Shown in pieces: positions 1-11,202 of a stretch of 64,000 nt of DNA. The stretch is taken from positions 248,001 through 312,000 of the forward strand of contig NZ_VNFK01000004.1 in assembly GCF_007786235.1 (NCBI RefSeq). Direction: 5' to 3'. Within the stretch, counting starts at the first letter, position 1. Each line of letters starts with the position of its first letter. Origin of the DNA: Paenarthrobacter nitroguajacolicus. Lineage in GTDB: Bacteria > Actinomycetota > Actinomycetes > Actinomycetales > Micrococcaceae. The notes under the pieces are model-generated. The model ran no database searches. It was not told the origin of the DNA and saw only the letters and a list, made by a program, of their open reading frames with translations. The translations under genes and the position numbers were made by a program.

Positions 1-70
1 CGATATCCCCGAGGAGCTGGCCGGACGGCGCGTAACCGTTGTTCCGGGAGGCATCGATGGCGAAGGATAG
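1..70 (+). CDS. recF: RecF, C-terminal end (partial)
   Basis: An open frame enters from the left edge and stops at TAG 68-70; only about 22 C-terminal residues are visible, beginning DIPEELAGRRV. RecF is the ATP-binding DNA gap-repair and replication-restart protein. The identification rests mainly on position: in actinobacteria recF directly precedes the DUF721/dciA gene and gyrB, as here. The tail is too short for domain evidence. Its end overlaps the start of the next gene by 14 bases, which suggests translational coupling. Confidence 0.7.
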   Translation, partial: DIPEELAGRRVTVVPGGIDGEG

Positions 71-611
71 CCGCGACGGACTTCAACCGGGCCGCGACCC
101 GGACGAAATCGATGCTGCCCAGGCCGCCCTGAACCGCATGCGCGAGGCTGCTGCTGCCCGTGGCGAAGTGCGTCAACGCGCCCCTCGTCCCGGATCGGCC
201 CCGAAACGCAAGGGCTTGCGCGATACCAGGGGCTTCACGCAGTTTCACGGCAGCGGCCGGGACCCTCTTGGTCTCGGCAAAGTTGTTGGTCGTTTGGTGG
301 CCGAACGCGGTTGGACCTCGCCTGTAGCGGTCGGATCGGTCATGGCCGAATGGGAAACCCTGGTTGGCCCGGACATATCCGCCCACTGCACACCGGAGAG
401 TTTCACCGACACCACACTCCATGTCCGTTGCGACTCAACCGCTTGGGCCACCCAATTGAGGCTGCTCAGCAGCAGCCTGTTGGAGATGTTCCGCAACGAA
501 CTGGGCGAGGGCGTTGTCACCAGCATTCAGGTGCTGGGGCCTTCGGCTCCAACTTGGCGAAAGGGCGGCCGCAGCGTCAACGGTCGTGGACCCCGGGACA
601 CATACGGCTAA
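57..611 (+). CDS. dciA: DciA-type replicative helicase loader (DUF721)
   Basis: 184 aa. The C-terminal half (from about residue 85, GLGKVVGRLVAERGW, through VMAEWETLVGPDISAHC to TLHVRCDSTAWATQL) is the DUF721/DciA domain, which helps load the replicative helicase in bacteria lacking DnaC or DnaI. The N-terminal 80 residues are basic, Arg/Pro-rich and probably disordered, as usual in actinobacterial members. ATG 57 is chosen because GGGAGG lies six bases upstream; an upstream TTG at 39 is less likely. The gene sits between recF and gyrB, its conserved actinobacterial position. Known: the DciA family binds helicase. Inferred: the same role here. Confidence 0.85.
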   Translation: MAKDSRDGLQPGRDPDEIDAAQAALNRMREAAAARGEVRQRAPRPGSAPKRKGLRDTRGFTQFHGSGRDPLGLGKVVGRLVAERGWTSPVAVGSVMAEWETLVGPDISAHCTPESFTDTTLHVRCDSTAWATQLRLLSSSLLEMFRNELGEGVVTSIQVLGPSAPTWRKGGRSVNGRGPRDTYG

Positions 612-3027
<2,416 letters not shown>

Positions 3028-3091
3028 CGGCCCGATCGCGGCAACTGAATATTCCAGAACTGACATATACCTGAAACGGAAACCTTAGATT

Positions 3092-5761
3092 ATGAGTGAC
3101 GAAACTCCCGAAGTCCCGGCGGATTCCAACGCTGATGACGTCGTCCTTGAAGGCGACGTGCTGACTGACCGCGTGGAGCAGGTGGATCTGCAGACCGAAA
3201 TGCAGCGGTCCTACCTGGACTACGCCATGGCTGTGATCGTAGGCCGCGCCCTCCCGGACGTTCGTGACGGCCTCAAGCCGGTTCACCGTCGCGTTTTGTA
3301 CGCGATGTTCGACGGCGGTTACCGCCCCGACCGCTCCTTCAACAAGTGTGCGCGCGTGGTGGGCGACGTCATGGGTACGTACCACCCGCACGGTGACATG
3401 GCGATTTACGATGCCTTGGTCCGCCTGATCCAGGACTGGACCATGCGCTACCCGCTGGCACTCGGCCAGGGTAACTTCGGTTCGCCGGGTAACGACGGTG
3501 CTGCAGCTCCGCGTTACACGGAAACCAAGATGGCGCAGCTGGCCATGGAAATGGTCCGCGACATCGACGAGGAAACCGTCGACTTCCAGGACAACTACGA
3601 CGGCAAGAACCAGGAACCCACCATCCTGCCGGCTCGTTTCCCCAACCTGCTGGTCAATGGCTCCTCGGGTATCGCCGTCGGTATGGCCACCAACATCCCG
3701 CCGCACAACCTCCGTGAGGTAGCCGAAGGCGTGCAGTGGGCACTGGACAACCCCACCGCCTCGCGTGAAGAGCTCCTCGAAGCACTGTTGCTGCGCATCA
3801 AGGGGCCCGACTTCCCCACAGGTGCCACCATCCTGGGACACAAGGGCATCGAGGACGCGTACCGTACGGGCCGCGGCTCCATCACCATGCGCGCCGTGGT
3901 CAACGTGGAGGAACTCCAAGGCCGTACGTGCCTGGTAGTTACCGAGCTCCCTTACCAGGCCAATCCGGACAACCTGGCCATCAAGATCGCCGAGCTGGTC
4001 AAGGACGGCAAGATCCAGGGCATCGCCGACCTCCGCGATGAGACTTCCGGCCGTACCGGCCAACGCCTGGTGATCGTGCTCAAGCGCGATGCCGTGGCCA
4101 AGGTGGTCCTCAACAATCTGTACAAGCACACGCAGCTGCAGGACAACTTCTCGGCAAACATGCTGGCAATTGTCGACGGCGTTCCCCGCACCTTGAGCCT
4201 GGATGCCTTCATCCGGCACTGGGTTGCGCACCAGATGGACGTCATCGCACGCCGCACCCGCTACCGCCTGCGTAAAGCCGAAGAAGAGGCGCACATCCTG
4301 CGTGCACTCCTCAAGGCCTTGGACATGCTGGACGAGGTCATCGCCCTCATCCGTGCGTCCAATACCACGGAAGCAGCCCGCGAAGGCCTCATGGAGCTCC
4401 TGGAGATCGACGAACTCCAGGCCCGTGCCATCCTCGACATGCAGCTGCGCCGCCTGGCTGCGCTGGAGCGCCAGAAAATCCAGGACCGGCACGCGGAACT
4501 CGAAGCCATGATCGAGGAGTACAACGCGATCCTCGCTTCGGAGGAACGTCAGCGCCAGATCATCAGTGAAGAACTCGCGGAGATCGTAGCCAAGCACGGC
4601 GACGATCGCCGCACGCACATCCTGATGGGCTTTGATGGCGACATGTCCATGGAGGACTTGATCCCCGAAGAGGAAATGGTTGTCACCATCACCCGCGGCG
4701 GCTATGTCAAGCGCACCCGCAGTGACAACTACCGCTCACAGCAGCGCGGCGGCAAGGGCATTAAGGGTGCCCAGCTCCGTGGTGACGACGTCGTGGAGCA
4801 CTTCTTCGTGACCACCACCCATCACTGGCTGCTGTTCTTCACCAACTTGGGCCGCGTGTACCGCGCCAAGGCCTACGAACTGGCAGAGGCCGGCCGAGAT
4901 GCCAAGGGCCAGCACGTTGCCAACCTGTTGGCGTTCCAGCCCGACGAACACATCGCTCAGGTCCTGGACCTGAGGGACTACCAGCAGGCTCCATACCTTG
5001 TGCTGGCCACCAAGAACGGTTTGGTCAAGAAGACCAGGCTGGAAGACTATGACACCAACCGCACGGCCGGTGTTATCGCCATCAACCTGCGTGATGGTGA
5101 CGAACTTGTCTCTGCCCAGCTGGTCAGCGAGACCGACGACCTTCTCCTGGTTTCACGCAAGGGCCAGTCCATCCGCTTCACGGCTACCGATGACGCCCTG
5201 CGTCCCATGGGCCGTGCGACGTCCGGTGTGACCGGTATGAAGTTCCGTGAAGACGATGAACTCCTGGCCGCGGATGTGGTCCAGGACGGTTCATTCGTTT
5301 TCATCGTGACCGAAGGCGGCTACGCCAAACGGACCGCTGTGGACGAGTACCGACTGCAGGGCCGAGGTGGTCTGGGCATCAAGGTGGCCAAGCTTGCCGA
5401 GGACCGCGGCGACCTTGTGGGCGCTTTGATTGTGCAGGAAGAAGATGAAGTCCTGGTGGTCATGGAAGGCGGCAAGGTAGTCCGCTCGGCCGTCACCGGC
5501 GTTCCCGCCAAGGGACGCGACACCATGGGAGTCATCTTCGCCAAGCCGGACAAGAACGACCGCATTATCGAGGTTGCACGCAACAGCGAACGTGGTTTGG
5601 AAGGCGAAGAGTCCGAGGACGGACTCGACGATGACGTAACGTTGGCTGCAAACGACGGCGCCTCCGAGGCGACCGTGGAGGCCGATACGGAAAACGACGC
5701 AGACCCGGAAATCGAAACGGGCGCGGAGCTGAACGAAGACAATACCGGAGGTAACGAGTGA
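3092..5761 (+). CDS. gyrA: DNA gyrase subunit A
   Basis: 889 aa, breakage-reunion subunit of gyrase. The winged-helix catalytic domain carries the active-site Tyr142 ([11 protein letters not shown]). The C-terminal beta-pinwheel holds the gyrase-specific GyrA box ([12 protein letters not shown]) and repeated blades. The tail (from about residue 820) is acidic, rich in Glu/Asp, as in other Arthrobacter relatives. At the quinolone-resistance position equivalent to E. coli Ser83 the residue is Met103 (GDMAIYD), whereas Asp at the Asp87 equivalent is kept. The stop overlaps the GTG of the next gene (GTGA), so DUF3566 is probably translated by coupling. Confidence 0.97.
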   Translation: MSDETPEVPADSNADDVVLEGDVLTDRVEQVDLQTEMQRSYLDYAMAVIVGRALPDVRDGLKPVHRRVLYAMFDGGYRPDRSFNKCARVVGDVMGTYHPHGDMAIYDALVRLIQDWTMRYPLALGQGNFGSPGNDGAAAPRYTETKMAQLAMEMVRDIDEETVDFQDNYDGKNQEPTILPARFPNLLVNGSSGIAVGMATNIPPHNLREVAEGVQWALDNPTASREELLEALLLRIKGPDFPTGATILGHKGIEDAYRTGRGSITMRAVVNVEELQGRTCLVVTELPYQANPDNLAIKIAELVKDGKIQGIADLRDETSGRTGQRLVIVLKRDAVAKVVLNNLYKHTQLQDNFSANMLAIVDGVPRTLSLDAFIRHWVAHQMDVIARRTRYRLRKAEEEAHILRALLKALDMLDEVIALIRASNTTEAAREGLMELLEIDELQARAILDMQLRRLAALERQKIQDRHAELEAMIEEYNAILASEERQRQIISEELAEIVAKHGDDRRTHILMGFDGDMSMEDLIPEEEMVVTITRGGYVKRTRSDNYRSQQRGGKGIKGAQLRGDDVVEHFFVTTTHHWLLFFTNLGRVYRAKAYELAEAGRDAKGQHVANLLAFQPDEHIAQVLDLRDYQQAPYLVLATKNGLVKKTRLEDYDTNRTAGVIAINLRDGDELVSAQLVSETDDLLLVSRKGQSIRFTATDDALRPMGRATSGVTGMKFREDDELLAADVVQDGSFVFIVTEGGYAKRTAVDEYRLQGRGGLGIKVAKLAEDRGDLVGALIVQEEDEVLVVMEGGKVVRSAVTGVPAKGRDTMGVIFAKPDKNDRIIEVARNSERGLEGEESEDGLDDDVTLAANDGASEATVEADTENDADPEIETGAELNEDNTGGNE

Positions 5762-6465
5762 GTAATTCCGACTCATATCCCAAGCCGAGCACAGGTGTCC
5801 CCGGCGGACTCCGGCAGCCCTCGGGCAACGCGCAGGCAGGAACGCCCGCACGGCCGCAACAGCGACCTGGAGCCGGGTCTCCCGGGGCCGGAGCTGCAGG
5901 TGCGCGTCCCGCGACAGGCACTAACTCCGCCCAGCGTCCCGCCGGGGCTCCCGGGCAGCGCCCCGCACAAGCAGGCCAGCGTCCCGCCGGGGCTCCCGGG
6001 CAGCGTCCTGCCCAGCCCGGCCAGCGTCCGGCCGGCGCCGCTGCCCAGCGACCTGCCCAGCAAGGAGCCCCAGGCTTGGTAAAGCCGGCTCCCAAGGCCA
6101 AGGTTCGCCGCGCACGCCTGCTCGTCAGCAAGGTTGACCCGTGGTCCGTCCTGAAGATGGCGTTCCTGCTGTCCGTCGCGCTGGGCATTGTCACTGTGGT
6201 TGCTGCGATCGTGCTGTGGACCGTGCTGGACCTGACGGGCATCTTCAACCAGGTGGACAGCCTTCTCGGCACGCTGGCCGGTTCCGAGGGTAGTGGATTC
6301 GAACTGAAGAAGATTGCTTCCCTGGGGCAGGTGGCTTCCTTCGCCACCATCATTGCTGTGGTGAACGTGGTCCTCCTGACGGCTCTATCCATGCTCTCGG
6401 CCGTTCTGTATAACATTTCGGCAACGTTGGTTGGCGGCGTTGGCGTCACTTTGACGGACGACTAG
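5758..6465 (+). CDS. DUF3566 membrane protein with Pro/Ala/Gln repeats
   Basis: 235 aa. The first 105 residues are low complexity and carry a 15-residue repeat ([15 protein letters not shown]) three times. A basic stretch ([19 protein letters not shown]) follows, then two membrane segments (about residues 140-160 and 195-225). The C-terminal part is the DUF3566 domain, found immediately after gyrA across actinobacteria; its function is not established, and a link to the cell envelope is only suggested. GTG 5758 overlaps the gyrA stop and has GGAGGT just upstream (5747-5752), so coupling to gyrA is likely. Confidence 0.9.
   Translation: MSNSDSYPKPSTGVPGGLRQPSGNAQAGTPARPQQRPGAGSPGAGAAGARPATGTNSAQRPAGAPGQRPAQAGQRPAGAPGQRPAQPGQRPAGAAAQRPAQQGAPGLVKPAPKAKVRRARLLVSKVDPWSVLKMAFLLSVALGIVTVVAAIVLWTVLDLTGIFNQVDSLLGTLAGSEGSGFELKKIASLGQVASFATIIAVVNVVLLTALSMLSAVLYNISATLVGGVGVTLTDD
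5931..6065 (+). repeat. 45-bp tandem repeat, three copies, inside the DUF3566 gene
   Basis: Units at 5931-5975, 5976-6020 and 6021-6065, each starting CCAGCGTCC. Units 1 and 2 are nearly identical over the first 30 bases; unit 3 has diverged. The unit is a multiple of three and encodes 15 residues of a Gln-Arg-Pro-Ala-rich linker, so copy number can vary without a frameshift. Confidence 0.9.
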
Positions 6466-6523
6466 CAAAAATCCGCGGAAATCCGCCTAAACCGGCGGAA
6501 AACCACGGCAAGAAAGCCTCGAT

Positions 6524-6569
6524 TTGAGATCGGGCCGGGATGTGCTGTACAGTCATATCTCGGCCCGAT
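6524..6569 (+). promoter_or_regulatory. Candidate tRNA-Ile promoter within an inverted repeat
   Basis: TTGAGA (6524-6529) and TACAGT (6548-6553) are spaced by 18 bp and lie 25 bp before the tRNA-Ile 5' end, fitting a sigma-70 promoter. The -10 element lies in the loop of a 12-bp inverted repeat (6529-6540 ATCGGGCCGGGA, 6558-6569 TCTCGGCCCGAT). The arms could form a protein-binding dyad or a hairpin in read-through RNA from gyrA. Confidence 0.5.
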
Positions 6570-6578
6570 GAGGCATCG

Positions 6579-6652
6579 GGGCGTATAGCTCAGGCGGTTA
6601 GAGCGCTTCGCTGATAACGAAGAGGTCCCAGGTTCAAGTCCTGGTACGCCCA
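6579..6652 (+). tRNA. tRNA-Ile (anticodon GAT)
   Basis: 74-nt cloverleaf: acceptor GGGCGTA pairs with TACGCCC, discriminator A at 6652. Anticodon stem CTTCG/CGAAG (6606-6610, 6618-6622) presents GAT at 6613-6615. The T arm contains GGTTCAAGTCC. No 3' CCA is encoded (CGG follows). The isolated tRNA-Ile after gyrA is typical of actinobacteria. Confidence 0.97.
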
Positions 6653-6700
6653 CGGAACCTACAACAGGTTCAGGTAAAACTGAACTGGAATGAGGTACTT

Positions 6701-6814
6701 GTGAAGAAGTTGCTGGTAGTAGTGGCAGTCGCAGGTGTCCTGGTCTATAAAAAGGCCCAGGAATCCGAAGCCCGGAAGGATGTCTGGAGCAAGTCAACCG
6801 ACAAGGTGGACTAG
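6701..6814 (+). CDS. DLW-39 family mini-protein
   Basis: 37 aa: GTG 6701 (MKKLLVVVAVAGVLVYKKAQ...) to TAG 6812-6814. A short hydrophobic N-terminal segment (residues 4-16) is followed by a charged tail ending KDVWSKSTDKVD, matching the actinobacterial DLW-39 family of about 39 aa, which is encoded between the gyrA-linked tRNA genes. The signature DLW is DVW here. TGAGGT at 6691-6696 is a close but plausible ribosome binding site. A single-pass membrane peptide is likely; the function is unknown. Family assignment is from size, position and pattern. Confidence 0.75.
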   Translation: MKKLLVVVAVAGVLVYKKAQESEARKDVWSKSTDKVD

Positions 6815-6884
6815 CCGAGGAGCCCGGTTTGAACTGGTAAATACCGGTCCTGACATGGGGTATGATTGACGGGTTGCTTCTTAT

Positions 6885-6960
6885 GGGGGCATGGCGCAAT
6901 TGGTAGCGCACCTGCTTTGCAAGCAGGGGGTTCGGGGTTCGAGTCCCCGTGCCTCCACCA
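6885..6960 (+). tRNA. tRNA-Ala (anticodon TGC)
   Basis: 76 nt including an encoded CCA (6958-6960). Acceptor GGGGGCA pairs with TGCCTCC (one G-T pair). Anticodon stem CCTGC/GCAGG (6911-6915, 6923-6927) presents TGC at 6918-6920. T arm GGGGTTCGAGTCCCC. A TATGAT at 6861-6866 may be its -10 box; no clear -35 is seen. Confidence 0.97.
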
Positions 6961-6964
6961 TAAG

Positions 6965-6996
6965 AAAAGTCCCGGTCAGAAATGACCGGGACTTTT
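6965..6996 (+). terminator. Rho-independent terminator after tRNA-Ala
   Basis: Perfect 14-bp inverted repeat AAAAGTCCCGGTCA (6965-6978) / TGACCGGGACTTTT (6983-6996) with a GAAA loop. The A- and T-tracts at the ends make it usable from both strands, so it can also stop transcription of the minus-strand GH84 gene. Confidence 0.9.
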
Positions 6997-7053
6997 GCAT
7001 TTAACGTCCTAACCCTCGCGAACACCCAACACAGCCGGTGCCAGTTTGCTATA

Positions 7054-7110
7054 CCCGCGCCACGCGTTTTCGCCCGCGCCACGCGCTTTCGCCCACGCTA
7101 CGCATATCCG
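7054..7110. repeat. 19-bp tandem repeat, three decaying copies
   Basis: Units 7054-7072 and 7073-7091 (CCCGCGCCACGCGYTTTCG, one difference) and a degenerate third, 7092-7110. It lies between the tRNA-Ala terminator and the end of the GH84 gene, outside any credible gene. Confidence 0.75.
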
Positions 7111-7167
7111 GGTGTCGCCAGCGAATTTGCGCGTCATCAACGAATGCCCGCGGCCCCAATGGGCTAC

Positions 7168-9162
7168 TCAGCTACCCGGAACCTGTTGAAGCGCCCGGTC
7201 CAGGAAGGCCTTGAGCTCGCTGTCCCCCAGCACCGGAGTCACGACGCCCAACTCAAGGGTGGGCTGCGTCTTTGCTGTAGCAGCCGTCAACGCGCCCTGG
7301 ACATTCCTGCGGGCCATAGTCGCGGCCTGGACATCACCGCGCTTTGCGGCCTCCAGCATGACCAAGGCTTCCTCCACGCCGCGTCCATACTGCGCAGCCG
7401 CCGTCATCCAGTGGGTAGCATCCGTTGAGAAGCCCGGCTCCGCCATCCTGGGAAGGAGCTCCGGCAGGCGCTGCAGCAGGTCAGCGCGAGCTTTGAGGCC
7501 GCCCGAAGGTGATCTTCCGGCGTCGTAGTCTTCCCAAAACTGGTCAATATCACGGCGTAGCTGGGGAGCTGAGGGTGTGAGTGCGTCGTCCTGCCAGTCC
7601 TGGTTGAGGTCCACGAAGGCCCTGACAGCTTCTTGGACCTCGGGATCAGGCCCGGCAAGCAGGGAAAGGGCGGCACTCATGGACTTGTCGGGATCATAGC
7701 CCGGACCGTTCCATGAGAGATCGGCGTAGTTGAAGACCGCCGGCAGGGAGAGATAGGGCTCAATCATGGGGTTGGTGACGATGCCCCGGACTGACTCATG
7801 GAGTTTGGCGTCCCTGCCGATGACGGGCGCCATGAACAGGTGGTCCTGGGAGAAGTCGTTGACGGGATAGTTGTCCCAAATGACCAGACTGCGGGGAGAA
7901 CCCGGGCTCCCGTAGGTCAGTCCGGCGGTTTCTGCTGAGTCCTGGGTGATACGGTGCGACACGACGTCTTCACCGGTCCACTGCACCACGATCCCCGGGT
8001 TCAACGCCTGGCCGAGTTCCCGTTTGTAGGGATTGCTGGCGGATCCGTTGTAGAACGTCGGGACCGTTTCGAGCGGCAGCACGCCCTCGCGTGCAGAGAT
8101 GAATCGGTCATTCACATCGTTGAGGAAGGAAGCTTGTGCTTTAGCCAGGTTGGCTTGGCCGGAACCGAACTCCCGGAGATCCTCGGCGCACTGAACTTTG
8201 GTGGCGATGTCGTCAAGGGGAATCACGAAGGACCGCACACCCAGCGAATACAACGAGTCAAGCTTGGCCACGGCGTCGTCCAAGTCAGACGAACGCGAAT
8301 AGCAAATGTCGATCCCTGGGGACAACGCGTAGCTGAACCGGATGTGGTTGTCCGCAGCCGCGTCGATCAGCTCCTGCAGTTCCTGGAGTTCCTGATCCGA
8401 GTAGAGGTCCCGCCATTTGTCCCTGAGCAGGGGGTCGTCTTTTGGCGAATAGATGTAGGTGTTCATCTTCTGCCGCCCTGCGAATTCGATAACGTCCAAG
8501 CGGGCCTGGTGGGACCACGGCGTGCCGTAGAAGCCCTCGATGACGCCGCGTGTTTCCATCAGCGGCCAGTCGGCCACGCGGACCGGAACTACGGAACCGC
8601 CTCGGACCAATTGGCGAAGGGTCTGGACCGCGTGGAAGACGCCGTCGCCGTCGCTTCCGGCGAGGACCGCCGTCGGTATTCCTACAGCCTTTCCCGTGGC
8701 AAGTGCGTAGCCTTCGGCTCGACCCAAGGCGTACTGGATCTCCGGGTCGCTGTCCAGCCGCAACGCTTGGAGGGCCGAAGAAACAGTTGCAGCGCTCCCC
8801 AAAAAGACGGCAGAGGCTCCTTCTCGTGGCGAAGTGAGGGTTGTTACGGCCTCGGCAGTGCCTCCGGCCCCCGCAACCAGGTCCTGAACGGCAGCGATTG
8901 ACGCTTGATCCGTTCCAGATGGAGCCACGATGTACACGTGGCCGTTCAAAGGAACCGGGCTTCCGGTTCCAGGGCGCGCATGCTGGGGTACCGGGAAGAT
9001 GTTGGGAACCTCCGTCACCTGTCCCTCAGGTCCGCCGGGGCGGTCCCGCGAAACAACAAACCAGCCGGTGACCACGAGGGCGGCCGTGAGCGCCCCGGCT
9101 GCAACCAGCAGCAGGACCGACCGTCTCCGTTTGGTGCCAGCTCCGACGGGTGCGCTGTTCAA
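7168..9162 (-). CDS. GH84 beta-N-acetylglucosaminidase, membrane-anchored or secreted
   Basis: 664 aa. Residues 13-37 form a basic-hydrophobic signal or anchor (RRRSVLLLVAAGALTAALVV), so the enzyme is exported. A GH20b/GH84-type N-terminal domain leads to the GH84 signature RGVIEGFYGTPWSHQARLD and MNTYIYSPKDDPLLRDKWR. The paired catalytic aspartates are in SFVIPLDDIA, in line with substrate-assisted catalysis on GlcNAc. The C-terminal helical region resembles the stalk of NagJ-like enzymes. Likely role: releasing GlcNAc from glycoconjugates, or wall and hyaluronan-type polymers; the exact substrate is not visible. It is monocistronic, divergent from the DMT gene and ends against the tRNA terminator. 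Confidence 0.85.
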   Translation of the reverse strand: MNSAPVGAGTKRRRSVLLLVAAGALTAALVVTGWFVVSRDRPGGPEGQVTEVPNIFPVPQHARPGTGSPVPLNGHVYIVAPSGTDQASIAAVQDLVAGAGGTAEAVTTLTSPREGASAVFLGSAATVSSALQALRLDSDPEIQYALGRAEGYALATGKAVGIPTAVLAGSDGDGVFHAVQTLRQLVRGGSVVPVRVADWPLMETRGVIEGFYGTPWSHQARLDVIEFAGRQKMNTYIYSPKDDPLLRDKWRDLYSDQELQELQELIDAAADNHIRFSYALSPGIDICYSRSSDLDDAVAKLDSLYSLGVRSFVIPLDDIATKVQCAEDLREFGSGQANLAKAQASFLNDVNDRFISAREGVLPLETVPTFYNGSASNPYKRELGQALNPGIVVQWTGEDVVSHRITQDSAETAGLTYGSPGSPRSLVIWDNYPVNDFSQDHLFMAPVIGRDAKLHESVRGIVTNPMIEPYLSLPAVFNYADLSWNGPGYDPDKSMSAALSLLAGPDPEVQEAVRAFVDLNQDWQDDALTPSAPQLRRDIDQFWEDYDAGRSPSGGLKARADLLQRLPELLPRMAEPGFSTDATHWMTAAAQYGRGVEEALVMLEAAKRGDVQAATMARRNVQGALTAATAKTQPTLELGVVTPVLGDSELKAFLDRALQQVPGS

Positions 9163-9280
9163 TCAGGTATCCCCTTGGGTACGCCGTTATCGGCTCACTG
9201 GAATGATGAGTCAAGACAATCACACTGTCAGCCCATCAGATAGGGGCAAGACGGTCTGTCCGCCCCACTAAGGTTGATCC

Positions 9281-10189
9281 GTGAACCTTCTCATCGCAGC
9301 TCTGGGAGTACTGGGTGTTGCCTCCTCCGGCCCACTTATCGCAGGCACTCTCGGCGCCACCTCAGTGACTGCGTTGGCCATCGCCTTTTGGCGGAATGCG
9401 ATCGGCGCAGTGGTGATGGCCGTTCCGGTTGCGATCCGGGAGCCGAAGCAGTTCGGAAGGATCACACGACGCGAATTCGGATGGTCGGCAGTGGCTGCTG
9501 TTGCACTCGCCTTCCACTTTGCGTGCTTCATCACCGCGCTGCAGCTGACGTCGGTGGCTGCCGCTACCGCCTTGGTGTGCCTTCAGTCAGGCTGGATTGC
9601 TGTCTTCCAGCTGTTCCGGGGGACGCGGCACCGGTGGCCCGTGCTGCTGGGCTTGGGCATAGCGTTCGGGGGCGTTGTGGCCATCACAGGCTTCGACATG
9701 GGTTCCTCCCCCGAGGCTTTGCTGGGCGACCTCCTGGCGCTTGCTGGCGGCGCCTTGGCGGGTCTATACACCCTTGCCGGCGGTAAGGCCCGGCAATCGA
9801 TGGGAACGGGAACGTACACCACCCTCTGCTATGGCATGTGCGCGGGCATTGTGGCTGTGCTGGCTTTGGTCGGCGGCCAACCGCTCACAGGATTCGACGC
9901 CGGAGGCTGGCTTGGCATTATCGCCATCACCGTCTGTGCGCAGTTGGTGGGGCACACAGCGTTCAACCACTTGCTGGCCACGATGAGCCCGCTCCTGGTA
10001 TCCATGATCATCCTGCTGGAAATTCCGGGCGCGGCGATCCTGGCCGCCATTTTCCTAAATGAAACCCTGCCGGCCGGAACATATGCCGGCCTTGCCCTGA
10101 TCCTTGTGGGGCTGGCAGTGGTGGTTGCCGGGCAGCGGCGTGGCCGGCCTGAAGCAGACCGGCGGGAAGCCGAGCTGGGCACCGACTGA
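9281..10189 (+). CDS. EamA/DMT-family transporter
   Basis: 302 aa with about ten hydrophobic segments arranged as two EamA halves (residues 1-140 and 150-290), the layout of drug/metabolite exporters. The second half has the typical ATMSPLLVSMIILLEIPGA stretch. GTG 9281 is the first start and is followed directly by a membrane segment. Substrate is unknown; relatives export amino acids, purines or toxic compounds. The gene is divergent from the GH84 gene with a 118-bp shared upstream region, and convergent with the glycosyltransferase. The C-terminus is short and charged (RRGRPEADRREAELG). Confidence 0.85.
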   Translation: MNLLIAALGVLGVASSGPLIAGTLGATSVTALAIAFWRNAIGAVVMAVPVAIREPKQFGRITRREFGWSAVAAVALAFHFACFITALQLTSVAAATALVCLQSGWIAVFQLFRGTRHRWPVLLGLGIAFGGVVAITGFDMGSSPEALLGDLLALAGGALAGLYTLAGGKARQSMGTGTYTTLCYGMCAGIVAVLALVGGQPLTGFDAGGWLGIIAITVCAQLVGHTAFNHLLATMSPLLVSMIILLEIPGAAILAAIFLNETLPAGTYAGLALILVGLAVVVAGQRRGRPEADRREAELGTD

Positions 10190-10207
10190 CGTACCGGCGT
10201 CGGGCGT

Positions 10208-11086
10208 TTACAGACCGCCGCGGCGGACGCCCTGCGCGGAGTTGGCCGTGTGAATGGCCCGCAGCAGCTTGGCCGGGAAGTACACCGAGAAGAACACCAC
10301 CATGGGCGCCTTCAGGGCCATTTTCTTAACGTTGTGCGCCTTGTAGGTCCGGTCGAACCGCTGGACGTAGTAGCGGTAGTCGCGGGGTGAGTCCTCGAGT
10401 CGGCGGGCCGACATCCCGGAAACCATTTGCGGGAGGTACTGCACCTTGAGGTCGTGCTCAAAGAGGTGCAGGGAGAGATCAATATCCTCATGCATTTCAT
10501 CCTTGGGATCCAGGCACGCTTCGTCGCGGATGGTCTCCCACGCAGTGCGGCGAAGGGCCATGTTGGAGCCGAAGAGGAAATGGTACTGGTGCTTGGCCAG
10601 GCGCAGCATGAGCTGGCGCATCTTGTCATCCGCCTTGAGGCCGAAGCGACGCATGGGCATGTCGTAGTAGACCACCGGCCCCGTGGCGGCAGCGACAGCC
10701 GGGTCCATGAATGCTTTCTGGACCTGCTCCACCCAGTCCGGCTCCAGGACGGAATCGGCGTCGATGCGGCCAACGACATCCCCTGTGGCGTTGTTCAGCC
10801 CATGGTTACGTGTTGGGATCAGGCCCTGGGTGTCTTCCTGGCTGAGGAGGATAATGGGGCTTTCCGGGTACTCCTGCTGCATTTGCTGCACGATTGTGAC
10901 CGTGCGGTCCGTGGACAGATTATCCACCACGATGATTTCGTCGGCCGGGACAGACTGGTAAATCGCAGCAATGAGGCACTGGCGAATGACGCTTTCCTCG
11001 TTATACGCCGGGATGACGATGGACACGCCCGGTGGTTCCGGAGCATCCTTGAGGGCACCCGCAAAGGGTCTATCGGCTGACATCAC
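10208..11086 (-). CDS. Family 2 glycosyltransferase
   Basis: 292 aa. The GT-A fold begins with PGVSIVIPAYNEESVIRQCL (residues 19-38). NLSTDRT and the metal-binding GRIDADSVLEPDW (DxD-like) follow, then a helical segment with EDIDLS, which resembles the acceptor/base region of processive GT2 enzymes. No strong membrane segment is seen except a weak hydrophobic stretch (MVVFFSVYFPAKLL) near the C-terminus, suggesting peripheral membrane association. Inferred role: sugar transfer in envelope or exopolysaccharide synthesis; substrate not identifiable. Translation could begin at the first or second Met. Confidence 0.85.
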   Translation of the reverse strand: MMSADRPFAGALKDAPEPPGVSIVIPAYNEESVIRQCLIAAIYQSVPADEIIVVDNLSTDRTVTIVQQMQQEYPESPIILLSQEDTQGLIPTRNHGLNNATGDVVGRIDADSVLEPDWVEQVQKAFMDPAVAAATGPVVYYDMPMRRFGLKADDKMRQLMLRLAKHQYHFLFGSNMALRRTAWETIRDEACLDPKDEMHEDIDLSLHLFEHDLKVQYLPQMVSGMSARRLEDSPRDYRYYVQRFDRTYKAHNVKKMALKAPMVVFFSVYFPAKLLRAIHTANSAQGVRRGGL

Positions 11087-11147
11087 TTCAAATCTAACAC
11101 CCGGGGCACTGCGCCCGATGGAGGCTTTGGTTACAAGCCGGCAAACA

Positions 11148-11183
11148 CTGAAGGGACCCCGGCAACAGCCGGAATCCCTTCAG
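11148..11183 (-). terminator. Terminator downstream of the 11-mer repeat protein gene
   Basis: Inverted repeat CTGAAGGGACCCCGGC (11148-11163) / GCCGGAATCCCTTCAG (11168-11183), 14 of 16 positions paired, loop AACA. It lies just after the stop of the minus-strand gene 11203-12159. Confidence 0.75.
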
Positions 11184-11202
11184 GTGATCGGAGTGGTGCG
11201 TG

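Noticed and set aside
6482..6499. TCCGCC/GGCGGA hairpin after the DUF3566 gene as a terminator
   Set aside because: Only a 6-bp stem and no T-tract on the plus strand; too weak to call.
6885..7110. tRNA-Ala 3' end as an attachment site
   Set aside because: No integrase and no second copy of the tRNA 3' end was found; the adjacent 19-bp repeat is not tRNA-derived.
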